Positions 1 through 5,087 of a DNA stretch of 5,087 nt are shown piece after piece (positions within the stretch are counted from its first letter, which is position 1; each line of letters begins with the position of its first letter). The position numbers and the translations under genes were made by a program. The notes under the pieces were generated by a model, which saw nothing but the letters and a program-made list of their open reading frames with translations, ran no database searches and was not told where the DNA came from. This stretch comes from Anaerolineae bacterium. GTDB lineage: Bacteria > Chloroflexota > Anaerolineae > Aggregatilineales > Phototrophicaceae. The stretch lies in NCBI GenBank assembly GCA_020848855.1, contig JADLHH010000469.1, forward strand, positions 1 to 5,087. The letters run 5' to 3'.

Positions 1-1225
1 ACAGCGCCGCGACCCGGTCGATATAAACACGCGCCGCTGCCGGCAGATCATTCAACTGCCGCGCGCCGCCAATGTCTTCGCGCCAGCCGGCGACCGTCTC
101 ATAGACCGGCTTGACGCGGTTCTGCTCGGCGGTCGTCATCGGCATGTAATCGATCACGCCGCCATCGAGTTCGTAGGCGGTGGCGATCTGAATCGTGTCG
201 AAGCCGCTGAGCACGTCCAGCTTGGTCATGACGATCTCGCTGAAGCCGTTAACCTGCGCGGCATAGCGCAGCATGACCGTGTCCATCCAGCCACAGCGAC
301 GCGGACGCCCGGTGGTTGTGCCGAATTCGTCCCAGAAATGCGCACCCGTCCCGCGCAGCCGGTCTCCCAGCGCGCCGGATAGCTCGGTCGGCAGCGGACC
401 GGAGCCGACGCGCGTGCTGAAACACTTGGTCACGCCAACCACACGATCCACATACAGCGGACCAAATCCCAGCCCGGTCAGCGCGCCTCCAGATGTGGGC
501 GATGAGCTGGTCACGAACGGGTAATCGCCGTGGTCGATGTCGAGCATCGTCCCCTGCGCGCCTTCGCACAACACCCGCGCGCCGTCGTGCAGGCGCTCGT
601 TGAGGTAGCGCGTCGTGTCACGCAGATACGGACGCAGGCGCGCCGCCGCATCGACGTAGGCTTCGGCGCTCGCCTGTGGGTCGATGGTCTCGCAGCCATC
701 GCGGAGCAGCGCGGCGTTGGCGGTTTCGATATGCGCGTAGAGCGCCTCCGCGAAGGCTTCTACGTCAAGCATCTGCCCCATACGCAAGCCGCTGCGCCCG
801 GTCTTGTCCATGTACGCCGGACCGATGCCGCGCAGCGTCGTGCCGATCTTGTCCGCGCCGCGCGCCTTCTCCGATGCCTTGTCGAGCGCGATGTGCGCCG
901 GCGAGATGATGTGCGCCCGCGTGCTGATGATGAGCCGCTCCGGCGTGATTTCGACGCCGAGCGCGCGCAGGTCGTCCATTTCGCGCACGAGGTTGACCGG
1001 ATTGATCACCGTGCCGCCGCCGAGGACGCAGACCGCGCGTTGATGCAGGATGCCGGACGGCACCAGATGCAGCTTATACAGCGTCGCGCCGACGTAAACG
1101 GTATGCCCGGCGTTGTCGCCGCCGCCGAAGCGCGCCACCACGTCCGAACCCGCCGCCAGCCAGTCAGCGACTCGCCCCTTGCCTTCGTCGCCCCACTGCG
1201 CGCCAACCAGAATTGTCGCCGGCAT
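1..1225 (-). CDS. purA: Adenylosuccinate synthase (PurA), 3' end cut by the window edge
   Basis: Cytosolic enzyme that joins IMP and aspartate using GTP to give adenylosuccinate, the first committed step from IMP to AMP. 408 codons are visible; family members run to about 420-435 residues, so only a short C-terminal piece is missing. Seen in the sequence: the N-terminal QWGDEGKG loop (residues 10-17) with the catalytic Asp13; FGGGDNAGH (33-41) with the catalytic His41; KIGTTLRGIGPAY (126-138); EGAQGTMLDIDHGDYPFVTSS (221-241); TRVGSGPLPTE (271-281); EFGTTTGRPRRCGW (300-313); and TKLDVLSG (334-341), the guanine-recognition region. All key residues I can check are present. The start is the ATG at 1225-1223, preceded by GAAGGGA with a 7-base spacer, and it gives the standard N-terminus. 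It is last in a leftward block, 128 bp after the S51-like gene. That gap holds inverted heptamer repeats, so purA may be transcribed or controlled separately from the genes above it. Confidence 0.97.
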   Translation of the reverse strand, partial: MPATILVGAQWGDEGKGRVADWLAAGSDVVARFGGGDNAGHTVYVGATLYKLHLVPSGILHQRAVCVLGGGTVINPVNLVREMDDLRALGVEITPERLIISTRAHIISPAHIALDKASEKARGADKIGTTLRGIGPAYMDKTGRSGLRMGQMLDVEAFAEALYAHIETANAALLRDGCETIDPQASAEAYVDAAARLRPYLRDTTRYLNERLHDGARVLCEGAQGTMLDIDHGDYPFVTSSSPTSGGALTGLGFGPLYVDRVVGVTKCFSTRVGSGPLPTELSGALGDRLRGTGAHFWDEFGTTTGRPRRCGWMDTVMLRYAAQVNGFSEIVMTKLDVLSGFDTIQIATAYELDGGVIDYMPMTTAEQNRVKPVYETVAGWREDIGGARQLNDLPAAARVYIDRVAAL

Positions 1226-1240
1226 CCCTAAATCCCTTCA

Positions 1241-1271
1241 GTACCGAGTGCTGAGTACCGAGTGCTGAGTA
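1241..1271. repeat. Heptanucleotide tandem repeat, array A (GTRCYGA units)
   Basis: Four units of a 7-base repeat, alternating GTACCGA and GTGCTGA, followed by a partial GTA; equally two exact copies of a 14-mer. It ends 16 bases from the purA start codon. It is the proximal arm of a long inverted repeat with array B. A short alternative hairpin also exists here: GAGTGCT at 1260-1266 can pair with AGCACTC at 1274-1280 across a 7-base loop. Heptanucleotide tandem repeats between genes are known from cyanobacteria (the STRR type); the same type in this organism is inferred from pattern only. Confidence 0.9.
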
Positions 1272-1349
1272 AAAGCACTCTTAAGCACCCAGCAGCAGCA
1301 TTCGGATTACCGTTCCTGACTCAGCACTAAGTACTCGGTACTCAGCACT
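1247..1349 (-). other. Long imperfect stem-loop built from arrays A and B, ahead of purA
   Basis: Bases 1247-1260 are the exact reverse complement of 1336-1349 (14 bp), and 1261-1270 of 1319-1328 (10 bp). The only interruption is a 7-base bulge, AAGTACT at 1329-1335, which is exactly one repeat unit. The loop is about 48 bases. In a leftward transcript this would give a 24-bp stem between the S51-like gene and purA. There is no T-tract after the stem, so it is not a classic intrinsic terminator. It could act as a transcript processing or stability element, an attenuator, or simply be repeat expansion without function. Confidence 0.6.
1321..1349. repeat. Heptanucleotide tandem repeat, array B (inverted relative to array A)
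   Basis: Four units read as TCAGCAC, TAAGTAC, TCGGTAC, TCAGCAC. On the minus strand these are GTGCTGA, GTACCGA, GTACTTA and GTGCTGA, the same family as array A in the opposite orientation. On the minus strand the array begins 4 bases after the TAA stop (1356-1354) of the S51-like gene. Confidence 0.9.
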
Positions 1350-1353
1350 GTGT

Positions 1354-1983
1354 TTATGTTCCATATGCAGGACCAAGCGCGATGGTGACTTCACGCCTGC
1401 CCCACGTTTCGACCTGCCCGTCGGGTCCCAGCGCCAGCGCCGACCCGAACATGATAGCAATCGCAACCGCGTTCGGCTGCGCTTCGAAGATCGGCTTGGC
1501 GTGGGCAGCGGCGTTTTCCACACCGGTGATCACCGCCGCGCCGACCAGCCATTCCAAGCCGGGCTTAACCGCGTCCTCGACCAGCCACGCGCCGAACGCC
1601 ATCGCGCTGTAGTCTTCCAGCAGGATGACCGCCCCGTTGGCGTAAGCGGCTTCAGCGCCTTCCAGCGCCGCGCCGAGCAGCGCGCCGCGCACATCGGCAG
1701 CGCTCGCCCCACCCGCGACGACAACCATGCCCGCCTGCGCCAGCTTGTCGCGCAGCGTCTGATCGTCCTCGCCGAACACGTCCACCAGATACCCTGACGG
1801 CGCACCGAGATCGGCGATGTCGTCGAGCAGCGCGTCCGGGTCGCCGGAGAGCGAAACGCAGGCGACACCGCCGTCTGCTGCCACGCGACCGAGCGCCTGC
1901 GCGCGGATGTCATCATCGACACCACCGGAGAGAATCAACCATCCACGCCCATCGAGCCAGTTGAGGACGCTTTGCGCGGGCAT
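1354..1983 (-). CDS. Cyanophycinase/peptidase S51-like protein, probably catalytically degraded
   Basis: A 209-residue protein with no signal peptide or membrane segment. Its layout follows the peptidase S51/cyanophycinase fold. GWLILSGG (14-21) matches the first strand and glycine loop, and AGGAS (90-94) sits where family members have GGDQ. LLEDYSAMAFGAWL (121-134) is at the position of the GxSAGA nucleophile elbow and keeps Ser126. FGSALALGPDGQVETWG (179-195) matches the C-terminal region typically written DEDTALVV...FEVxG. The elbow has lost its glycines (DYSAMA), and the segment expected to carry the catalytic His (DQHF in cyanophycinases) reads TGVE (153-156), so peptidase activity is doubtful. 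It is shorter than typical cyanophycinases, which have about 250-290 residues. The start ATG at 1983-1981 overlaps the upstream TAA by one base, with GGAG 5 bases before it (1992-1989). The fold assignment comes from motif order alone; a binding or structural role is inference. Confidence 0.8.
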   Translation of the reverse strand: MPAQSVLNWLDGRGWLILSGGVDDDIRAQALGRVAADGGVACVSLSGDPDALLDDIADLGAPSGYLVDVFGEDDQTLRDKLAQAGMVVVAGGASAADVRGALLGAALEGAEAAYANGAVILLEDYSAMAFGAWLVEDAVKPGLEWLVGAAVITGVENAAAHAKPIFEAQPNAVAIAIMFGSALALGPDGQVETWGRREVTIALGPAYGT

Positions 1984-1992
1984 TATGACTCC
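1981..1992 (-). promoter_or_regulatory. TAATG stop/start overlap with internal ribosome binding site
   Basis: On the minus strand the amidohydrolase stop TAA (1985-1983) shares its last A with the ATG (1983-1981) of the S51-like gene. GGAG at 1992-1989, inside the end of the upstream gene, lies 5 bases before the ATG. This is a standard arrangement for translational coupling or re-initiation. Confidence 0.85.
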
Positions 1993-3167
1993 GGCAGCAC
2001 GTAAGACGCTACCGCTGTCGAAAGCAGCGCCACACCGAGCGGCAGCGCGTTCTCGTCGATGCTGAAGCGCGGGTGATGATGCCCGTAATACGCCTCGCGC
2101 GTCTCATCCTTCGCGCCCAGGAAGAAATACATGCCGGGGATGTCGCCCATGAATAATCCGACATCTTCCGAACCCATCGTGCGTTCGTCGGTGTGGAACG
2201 CCTGCTCGCCGACGATGGGCGCGAACAGCCCGCGCAGCCGCGCGCCGACTTCCGGGTCGTTGGCGACCGGCGTCGTCATGCCGGACATGTTGAATTCGGC
2301 GGTGCAGCGCATGGCGGCGGCGACGTGCTCGACAATTTCGCGCATCCGCTCCGAGACCAGCTCGAACGCTGCGGCTTTGTAATAGCGCACCGTGCCGCGC
2401 AGTTCCGCCGTCTGCGGGATGACGTTATAGGCTTCGCCGGCGTGGATGGTCGTCACCGACAGCACGACCGTGTCCAGCGGGTCGATATTGCGGCTGACAA
2501 TCGACTGGAACGCCGTGACAATCTGCGCGGCGCACACCACCGGGTCGATGCCGGTGTGCGGCGCAGCGGCGTGGCTGCCCTTCCCGGTAATTTTGATCGT
2601 GAAGATGGACGCGCCCGCCATAATGGGACCGTCTGCCACGCCCAGTTCGCCGGTGGGCATGTCGTTCCACACGTGCAGCCCAACCGACACGTCCGGGCGC
2701 GGGTCGTTCAGCGCGCCGTCGTCAACCATCGCCTTTGCCCCGGAGCCGATCTCCTCGGCGGGCTGGAAGACGAATTTCACTCGCCCGGCAAGCTGGTCAC
2801 GACGGGCGGAGAGCAGCTTCGCCACACCGAGCGCAATCGCCGTATGGGCATCGTGCCCGCAGGCGTGCATCTTGCCGGGCACGGTCGAGGCATATTCGAC
2901 CCGATTCTCTTCGTGAATGGGCAGCGCGTCCATGTCGGCGCGCACCAGCACGGTTGGTCCATCGTGCGCGCCTTCGAGCAAGCCGATCACGCCAGTCTTG
3001 CCGACGCCCGGCTGCACTTCCAAGCCGAGTTCGGTCAGTTCGCGCGCGACGATGCCCGCCGTGCGCACCTCTTCGAATGCCAGTTCGGGATGCTGGTGAA
3101 AATCTCGGCGGCGGGCGATCAACTCGTCGCGCATCGCCTCGGCTTCGGCTTTGAAGTCAATCGTCAT
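1983..3167 (-). CDS. M20D-family metal-dependent amidohydrolase (hippurate / N-acyl-amino-acid hydrolase type)
   Basis: A 394-residue cytosolic dinuclear metal hydrolase, full length for the family (about 380-400). It cleaves amide bonds of N-acyl amino acids or related conjugates; the exact substrate cannot be read from sequence. Motifs in order: RRDFHQHPELAFEE (20-33); RADMDALPI (76-84); HACGHDAHTA (101-110) with metal ligands Cys103 and His105; FQPAEE (134-139) with the probable catalytic Glu138 and metal ligand Glu139; VGLHVW (162-167) with His165; and GHHHPRF (362-368) with His364 as the last ligand. The dimerisation lid domain spans roughly residues 183-290 and includes GKGSHAAAPHTGIDP. 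Cys at 103, in place of the Asp found in M20A-type dipeptidases, supports M20D. The start ATG at 3167-3165 has GAGGGG (3179-3174) 6 bases upstream. It lies 60 bp after the deacetylase gene and is joined to the S51-like gene by a TAATG overlap, so the three are probably one operon. Confidence 0.95.
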   Translation of the reverse strand: MTIDFKAEAEAMRDELIARRRDFHQHPELAFEEVRTAGIVARELTELGLEVQPGVGKTGVIGLLEGAHDGPTVLVRADMDALPIHEENRVEYASTVPGKMHACGHDAHTAIALGVAKLLSARRDQLAGRVKFVFQPAEEIGSGAKAMVDDGALNDPRPDVSVGLHVWNDMPTGELGVADGPIMAGASIFTIKITGKGSHAAAPHTGIDPVVCAAQIVTAFQSIVSRNIDPLDTVVLSVTTIHAGEAYNVIPQTAELRGTVRYYKAAAFELVSERMREIVEHVAAAMRCTAEFNMSGMTTPVANDPEVGARLRGLFAPIVGEQAFHTDERTMGSEDVGLFMGDIPGMYFFLGAKDETREAYYGHHHPRFSIDENALPLGVALLSTAVASYVLPES

Positions 3168-3195
3168 CGAATACCCCTCATGTGCGGCGCATCCG

Positions 3196-3211
3196 GGCGA
3201 ACCGGCTCGCC
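3196..3211 (-). other. Small hairpin between the deacetylase and amidohydrolase genes
   Basis: GGCGA (3196-3200) and TCGCC (3207-3211) are perfect inverted arms around a 6-base GC-rich loop. The hairpin lies in the 60-bp gap after the deacetylase stop. No T-run follows it in the direction of transcription, so termination is unlikely. At this GC content a 5-bp stem can occur by chance. Confidence 0.3.
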
Positions 3212-3227
3212 TGTCTCGGACTAGCGC

Positions 3228-3941
3228 TTAACGGTCGAATGTAATGACGCGGAACGACTCCATGTAGCGCGGGTCGTCCGCGAGTGCTTCCGGGTCATGG
3301 TTGCTGCGCTGGCGCTCCGCCATCGCCTCCATGTCGGCGATCTGGCTTTTGTGATGGCGCAGAGCGGCGATTTTGGTTTCGAGATAATCGGTCACGTCAA
3401 TTTTGATGTTCGGCGCTTGCGTACCGGTGATGAATAACTGTTTGGTCTTGTGAATCGGCAGCTTCTCGTCGCGCTCCAACTGCGGGAAATTCAGGCGGTC
3501 GCGGGCAGTCGGGAAGACGGCGGCGCAGGTCGCTTCGCCGATTGCCCGATGATCGGGGTGGTTGACACCGCGATCCCCATAGAAGAAGGTGGTGGGGTCG
3601 AGCGTGACAACGATATGCGGCTGGAACAGACGAATCTGGCGCACGATGTCACGGCGCAGTTCCAGCGACGGTGTCAGTTCGCCGTCGGGATAGCGCAGAA
3701 ACACGACATCCTGCACGCCCAGCACGCGCGCCGCGTTGCGCTCTTCTTCTTCGCGAATCACCACCAGCCGCTCGGAGGTCATGTCCGGGTCAGTGCTGCC
3801 TTTGTCGCCGCTGGTCGCCAGCACAAACACGATCTGCGCGCCTTCGGCAGCCCAGCGCGCGAACGTCCCGCCGCAGAAGAACTCTGGATCGTCCGGGTGG
3901 GCGAACACACCCATGACCCGCCTGGCTTCCTGTGTCGCCAT
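3228..3941 (-). CDS. PIG-L/LmbE-family zinc deacetylase
   Basis: A 237-residue cytosolic protein of the GlcNAc-PI de-N-acetylase (LmbE/MshB/BshB) family, which removes acetyl groups from N-acetylglucosamine-type or related substrates using one zinc ion. Seen: FAHPDDPEFFCGGT (13-26) with zinc ligands His15 and Asp18 and catalytic base Asp17; ATSGDKGS (42-49); REEEERNAARVLG (63-75); FLRYPDGEL (81-89); and NHPDHRAIG (127-135) with the third zinc ligand His131. Length is normal for the family. The frame stays open to 4838, but the start chosen is the ATG at 3941-3939. It has a strong AAAGGAG (3953-3947) 5 bases upstream and sits just before the conserved HPDD motif; the longer frame would run antisense through the divergent SDR gene. 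Substrate is unknown: BshB-like, MshB-like, and sugar or secondary-metabolite deacetylases share these motifs. It is the first gene of the leftward block, with a candidate promoter about 40 bp upstream. Confidence 0.95.
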   Translation of the reverse strand: MATQEARRVMGVFAHPDDPEFFCGGTFARWAAEGAQIVFVLATSGDKGSTDPDMTSERLVVIREEEERNAARVLGVQDVVFLRYPDGELTPSLELRRDIVRQIRLFQPHIVVTLDPTTFFYGDRGVNHPDHRAIGEATCAAVFPTARDRLNFPQLERDEKLPIHKTKQLFITGTQAPNIKIDVTDYLETKIAALRHHKSQIADMEAMAERQRSNHDPEALADDPRYMESFRVITFDR

Positions 3942-3987
3942 GAATGCTCCTTTGAATGCCGCTCGGTTTGGCACGTGTCCGCACAGA

Positions 3988-4016
3988 AGTGTAACAAACC
4001 CGCGCCGGAACGTAAA
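3988..4016 (-). promoter_or_regulatory. Candidate extended -10 promoter for the leftward gene block
   Basis: On the minus strand TTTACG (4016-4011) and TACACT (3993-3988) are separated by exactly 17 bases. Each matches the sigma-70 consensus at 4 of 6 positions, and a TG one base before the -10 box makes it an extended -10. The predicted transcript start near 3981 would give a leader of about 40 bases with the AAAGGAG site. Read by eye only. Confidence 0.45.
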
Positions 4017-4025
4017 CTCCTGGTC

Positions 4026-4039
4026 TGATAGGGTATCAT
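4026..4039 (+). promoter_or_regulatory. Palindrome over a possible -10 box for the SDR gene
   Basis: TGATA (4026-4030) and TATCA (4034-4038) are perfect inverted arms around GGG. The right arm is part of TATCAT (4034-4039), a 5-of-6 match to the -10 consensus. No good -35 box lies at the usual distance. A transcript starting near 4046 would leave a short leader holding the GGAGG site at 4054-4058 before the ATG at 4065. An operator role is speculative. Confidence 0.3.
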
Positions 4040-4064
4040 CATGGCAGAGATGTGGAGGCGGATT

Positions 4065-4904
4065 ATGAGAATTGCTATCGTCGGGGCGACCGGCGTGCTG
4101 GGTCGCGCCCTCGTCCCGCTGCTCGCGCGGCACAGCATCCGCGCGCTGGTGCGCACGCCGGATACGGCGCGGCGGCTGTTTGGGGAACACGTCGAAGCAG
4201 TCGCGTGTGACCTGCTCGCGCCGGGGATTGGCGCGCGCCTGCCCGACCTGCTCGCCGGGTGCGACGTGGTGATCCACGCCGCGACCGCCATCCCCAGCGA
4301 TTTCAGCCAGCCCGGCGCGATGGACACGACCAACCGCCTGCGCTCCGAAGGCGTAGCCCATCTGCTGGCGGCGACGCTTCAGGTTGGCGCGAGCGCCTAC
4401 ATTCAGCAGAGCATCGCTTTCGCGCACATCGATTACGGCGACGCATGGATCACGGAAGATACGCCGCTCGACCCGAAGCGCACGGTGGTGATCGAGATGG
4501 AGCATCAGGTGCGCGCCGTACCGACCGACCGCCTGCGCTGGTGCATCCTGCGTGGCGGGACATTCGTCGGCAAGGACACGTTTCAGGACGGCACAATTGA
4601 GCGGCTGCGCGCCGGGCAGGAAAAGATCGCCTGCGACGGCAGGGCGTTCATGCCGCTGGTTCACGTCGAGGATGTCGCCTCGGCGTTCGCGGCGGCGGTC
4701 GAGCGCGCGCCCGCCGGTTCGACGTTCAACATCGTCGACGAGCCGATCCGCCAGGGCGATTACCTCGAACGGCTGGCACGGGCAGTCGGCGCACCGGAGC
4801 CGCCGCGCGACCCGGACGCCCCCTGCCTGCCGTCGCACCGGGTCAGCAATCAGGCGGCACGCGAAACGCTTGGCTGGACGCCGAGGCGCGGGGTTATTCC
4901 CTAA
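4065..4904 (+). CDS. Atypical SDR: NAD(P)-binding epimerase/dehydratase-like protein
   Basis: A 279-residue protein with an N-terminal Rossmann fold. MRIAIVGATGVLG (1-13) contains the GxxGxxG dinucleotide loop; CDLL (48-51) follows a strand; CDVVIHAAT (66-74) is the usual strand-4 motif; and AYIQQSIAF (111-119) keeps the active-site Ser region as QQS. LRGGTFVGK (162-170), FMPLVHVEDVASAF (195-208) and FNIVDEP (221-227) are typical of extended SDR/epimerase-like proteins. The C-terminal RVSNQAARETLGWTP (259-273) matches the substrate-domain end of the same group. The YxxxK catalytic pair is not visible where expected; that segment reads VVIEMEHQV (141-149), so this is an atypical SDR and its chemistry is uncertain. 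The start is ATG 4065 because GGAGG (4054-4058) lies 6 bases upstream and the Rossmann motif begins at once; in-frame ATGs at 4041 and 4050 lack such a site. It is transcribed away from the deacetylase gene. Substrate is not predictable. Confidence 0.9.
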   Translation: MRIAIVGATGVLGRALVPLLARHSIRALVRTPDTARRLFGEHVEAVACDLLAPGIGARLPDLLAGCDVVIHAATAIPSDFSQPGAMDTTNRLRSEGVAHLLAATLQVGASAYIQQSIAFAHIDYGDAWITEDTPLDPKRTVVIEMEHQVRAVPTDRLRWCILRGGTFVGKDTFQDGTIERLRAGQEKIACDGRAFMPLVHVEDVASAFAAAVERAPAGSTFNIVDEPIRQGDYLERLARAVGAPEPPRDPDAPCLPSHRVSNQAARETLGWTPRRGVIP

Positions 4905-4928
4905 AGCAGTACAAGCCCGGTATTGAAC

Positions 4929-4949
4929 TCGGCACTCAGTACTCAGCCC
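4929..4949. repeat. Heptanucleotide tandem repeat, array C
   Basis: Three units, TCGGCAC, TCAGTAC and TCAGCCC, of the same family and orientation as array B. They lie in the 44-bp gap between the converging SDR and response-regulator genes. On the minus strand the array starts on the last base of the regulator's TAG stop and reads GGGCTGA, GTACTGA, GTGCCGA. No convincing terminator hairpin is visible in the gap. Confidence 0.8.
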
Positions 4950-5087
4950 TATTCCTGCGCCACGAAGCGGTAGCCGATGCCGTATTCGCTCTGGATGTAG
5001 ACCGGGTTCTGCGCGTCCGGCTCGATTTTACGGCGCAGGTGCGACACGTAAATGCGCGGGTAGTGATGCTCGCGGGTGTATTCGAAG
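4949..5087 (-). CDS. OmpR/PhoB-family response regulator, C-terminal end only
   Basis: The last 45 residues of a winged-helix DNA-binding domain; the 5' part is outside the window. Seen: RIYVSHLRRKIEPD (11-24 of the visible part), which is the recognition helix and start of the wing, then NPVYIQSEYGIGYRFV (27-42), the C-terminal hairpin with the GIGYRF signature of the family. The stop is TAG at 4951-4949. This would be the output domain of a two-component regulator with an N-terminal receiver domain, not visible here. The HHYPRIYVSHLR stretch is somewhat like KdpE, but too little is present to name the gene. It converges on the SDR gene with only 44 bp between them. Confidence 0.93.
   Translation of the reverse strand, partial: FEYTREHHYPRIYVSHLRRKIEPDAQNPVYIQSEYGIGYRFVAQE

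Noticed and set aside
530..1231. A 233-codon open frame on the plus strand opposite purA
   Set aside because: PurA motifs on the minus strand are continuous through the whole region; the opposite frame shows only Arg/Ala-rich low-information sequence.
1241..1349. CRISPR array
   Set aside because: The units are 7 bases long and directly abutting, with no spacers, and the two arrays are inverted relative to each other.
1241..1349. Classic intrinsic terminator after the S51-like gene
   Set aside because: The stem is long with a 48-base loop and no T-tract follows it in the direction of transcription.
2193..3224. A 343-codon open frame on the plus strand opposite the M20D gene
   Set aside because: It is a shadow frame. 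The translation is dominated by Arg, His, Ala and Gly with no family motif, while the minus strand carries all metal ligands of a real enzyme.
4041..4064. Earlier SDR start codons at ATG 4041 or 4050
   Set aside because: They would add MAEMWRRI before the Rossmann strand, lack a ribosome binding site, and overlap or follow too closely the possible -10 box; ATG 4065 has GGAGG at ideal spacing.
3942..4838. A 299-codon upstream extension of the deacetylase reading frame, open on the minus strand across the SDR gene
   Set aside because: The extension is antisense to a clear Rossmann-fold gene, its translation is rich in Arg and low in recognisable motifs, and the strong ribosome binding site and conserved HPDD motif fix the start at 3941. 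Long open antisense frames are expected at this GC content.

Overview
The window looks like a GC-rich bacterial chromosome segment, tightly packed with genes. The gene content, the protein sequence style (for example the FGGGDNAGH variant in PurA and the small cyanophycinase-like protein) and the GAGT-type heptamer repeats between genes suggest a member of the Chloroflexota, perhaps Anaerolineae or a relative. That placement is an inference from familiarity, not from a database search.

Layout. Four genes run leftward in one block. From upstream to downstream they are a PIG-L/LmbE-type zinc deacetylase (3228-3941), an M20D metal-dependent amidohydrolase (1983-3167), a small cyanophycinase/peptidase S51-like protein whose catalytic residues look degraded (1354-1983), and purA, adenylosuccinate synthase (1-1225, 3' end outside the window). 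The amidohydrolase and the S51-like gene overlap by one base in a TAATG junction, so they are probably translationally coupled. Between the S51-like gene and purA is a 128-bp gap holding two heptanucleotide repeat arrays in opposite orientation. They can fold into a long stem with a single heptamer bulge.

Rightward from a divergent intergenic region (3942-4064) runs an atypical NAD(P)-binding SDR/epimerase-like gene (4065-4904). It converges on the 3' end of an OmpR/PhoB-type response regulator (4949-5087, minus strand, 5' part outside the window). The 44-bp convergent gap holds a third copy of the same heptamer repeat family. The divergent region carries a plausible extended -10 promoter for the leftward block, and a small palindrome over a possible -10 box for the rightward gene.

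Function. The leftward block joins two cytosolic zinc hydrolases that cleave amide bonds (N-acetyl or N-acyl groups) with a probably non-catalytic S51-like protein and the first committed step of AMP synthesis from IMP. Deacylation or scavenging of N-acylated compounds is a reasonable common theme for the first three genes. The purA link may be positional only. No mobile element, CRISPR array, tRNA or rRNA was seen, and no stretch over 300 bases lacks a gene. The most unusual features are the heptamer repeats just after stop codons and the S51-like protein with a degraded catalytic site.
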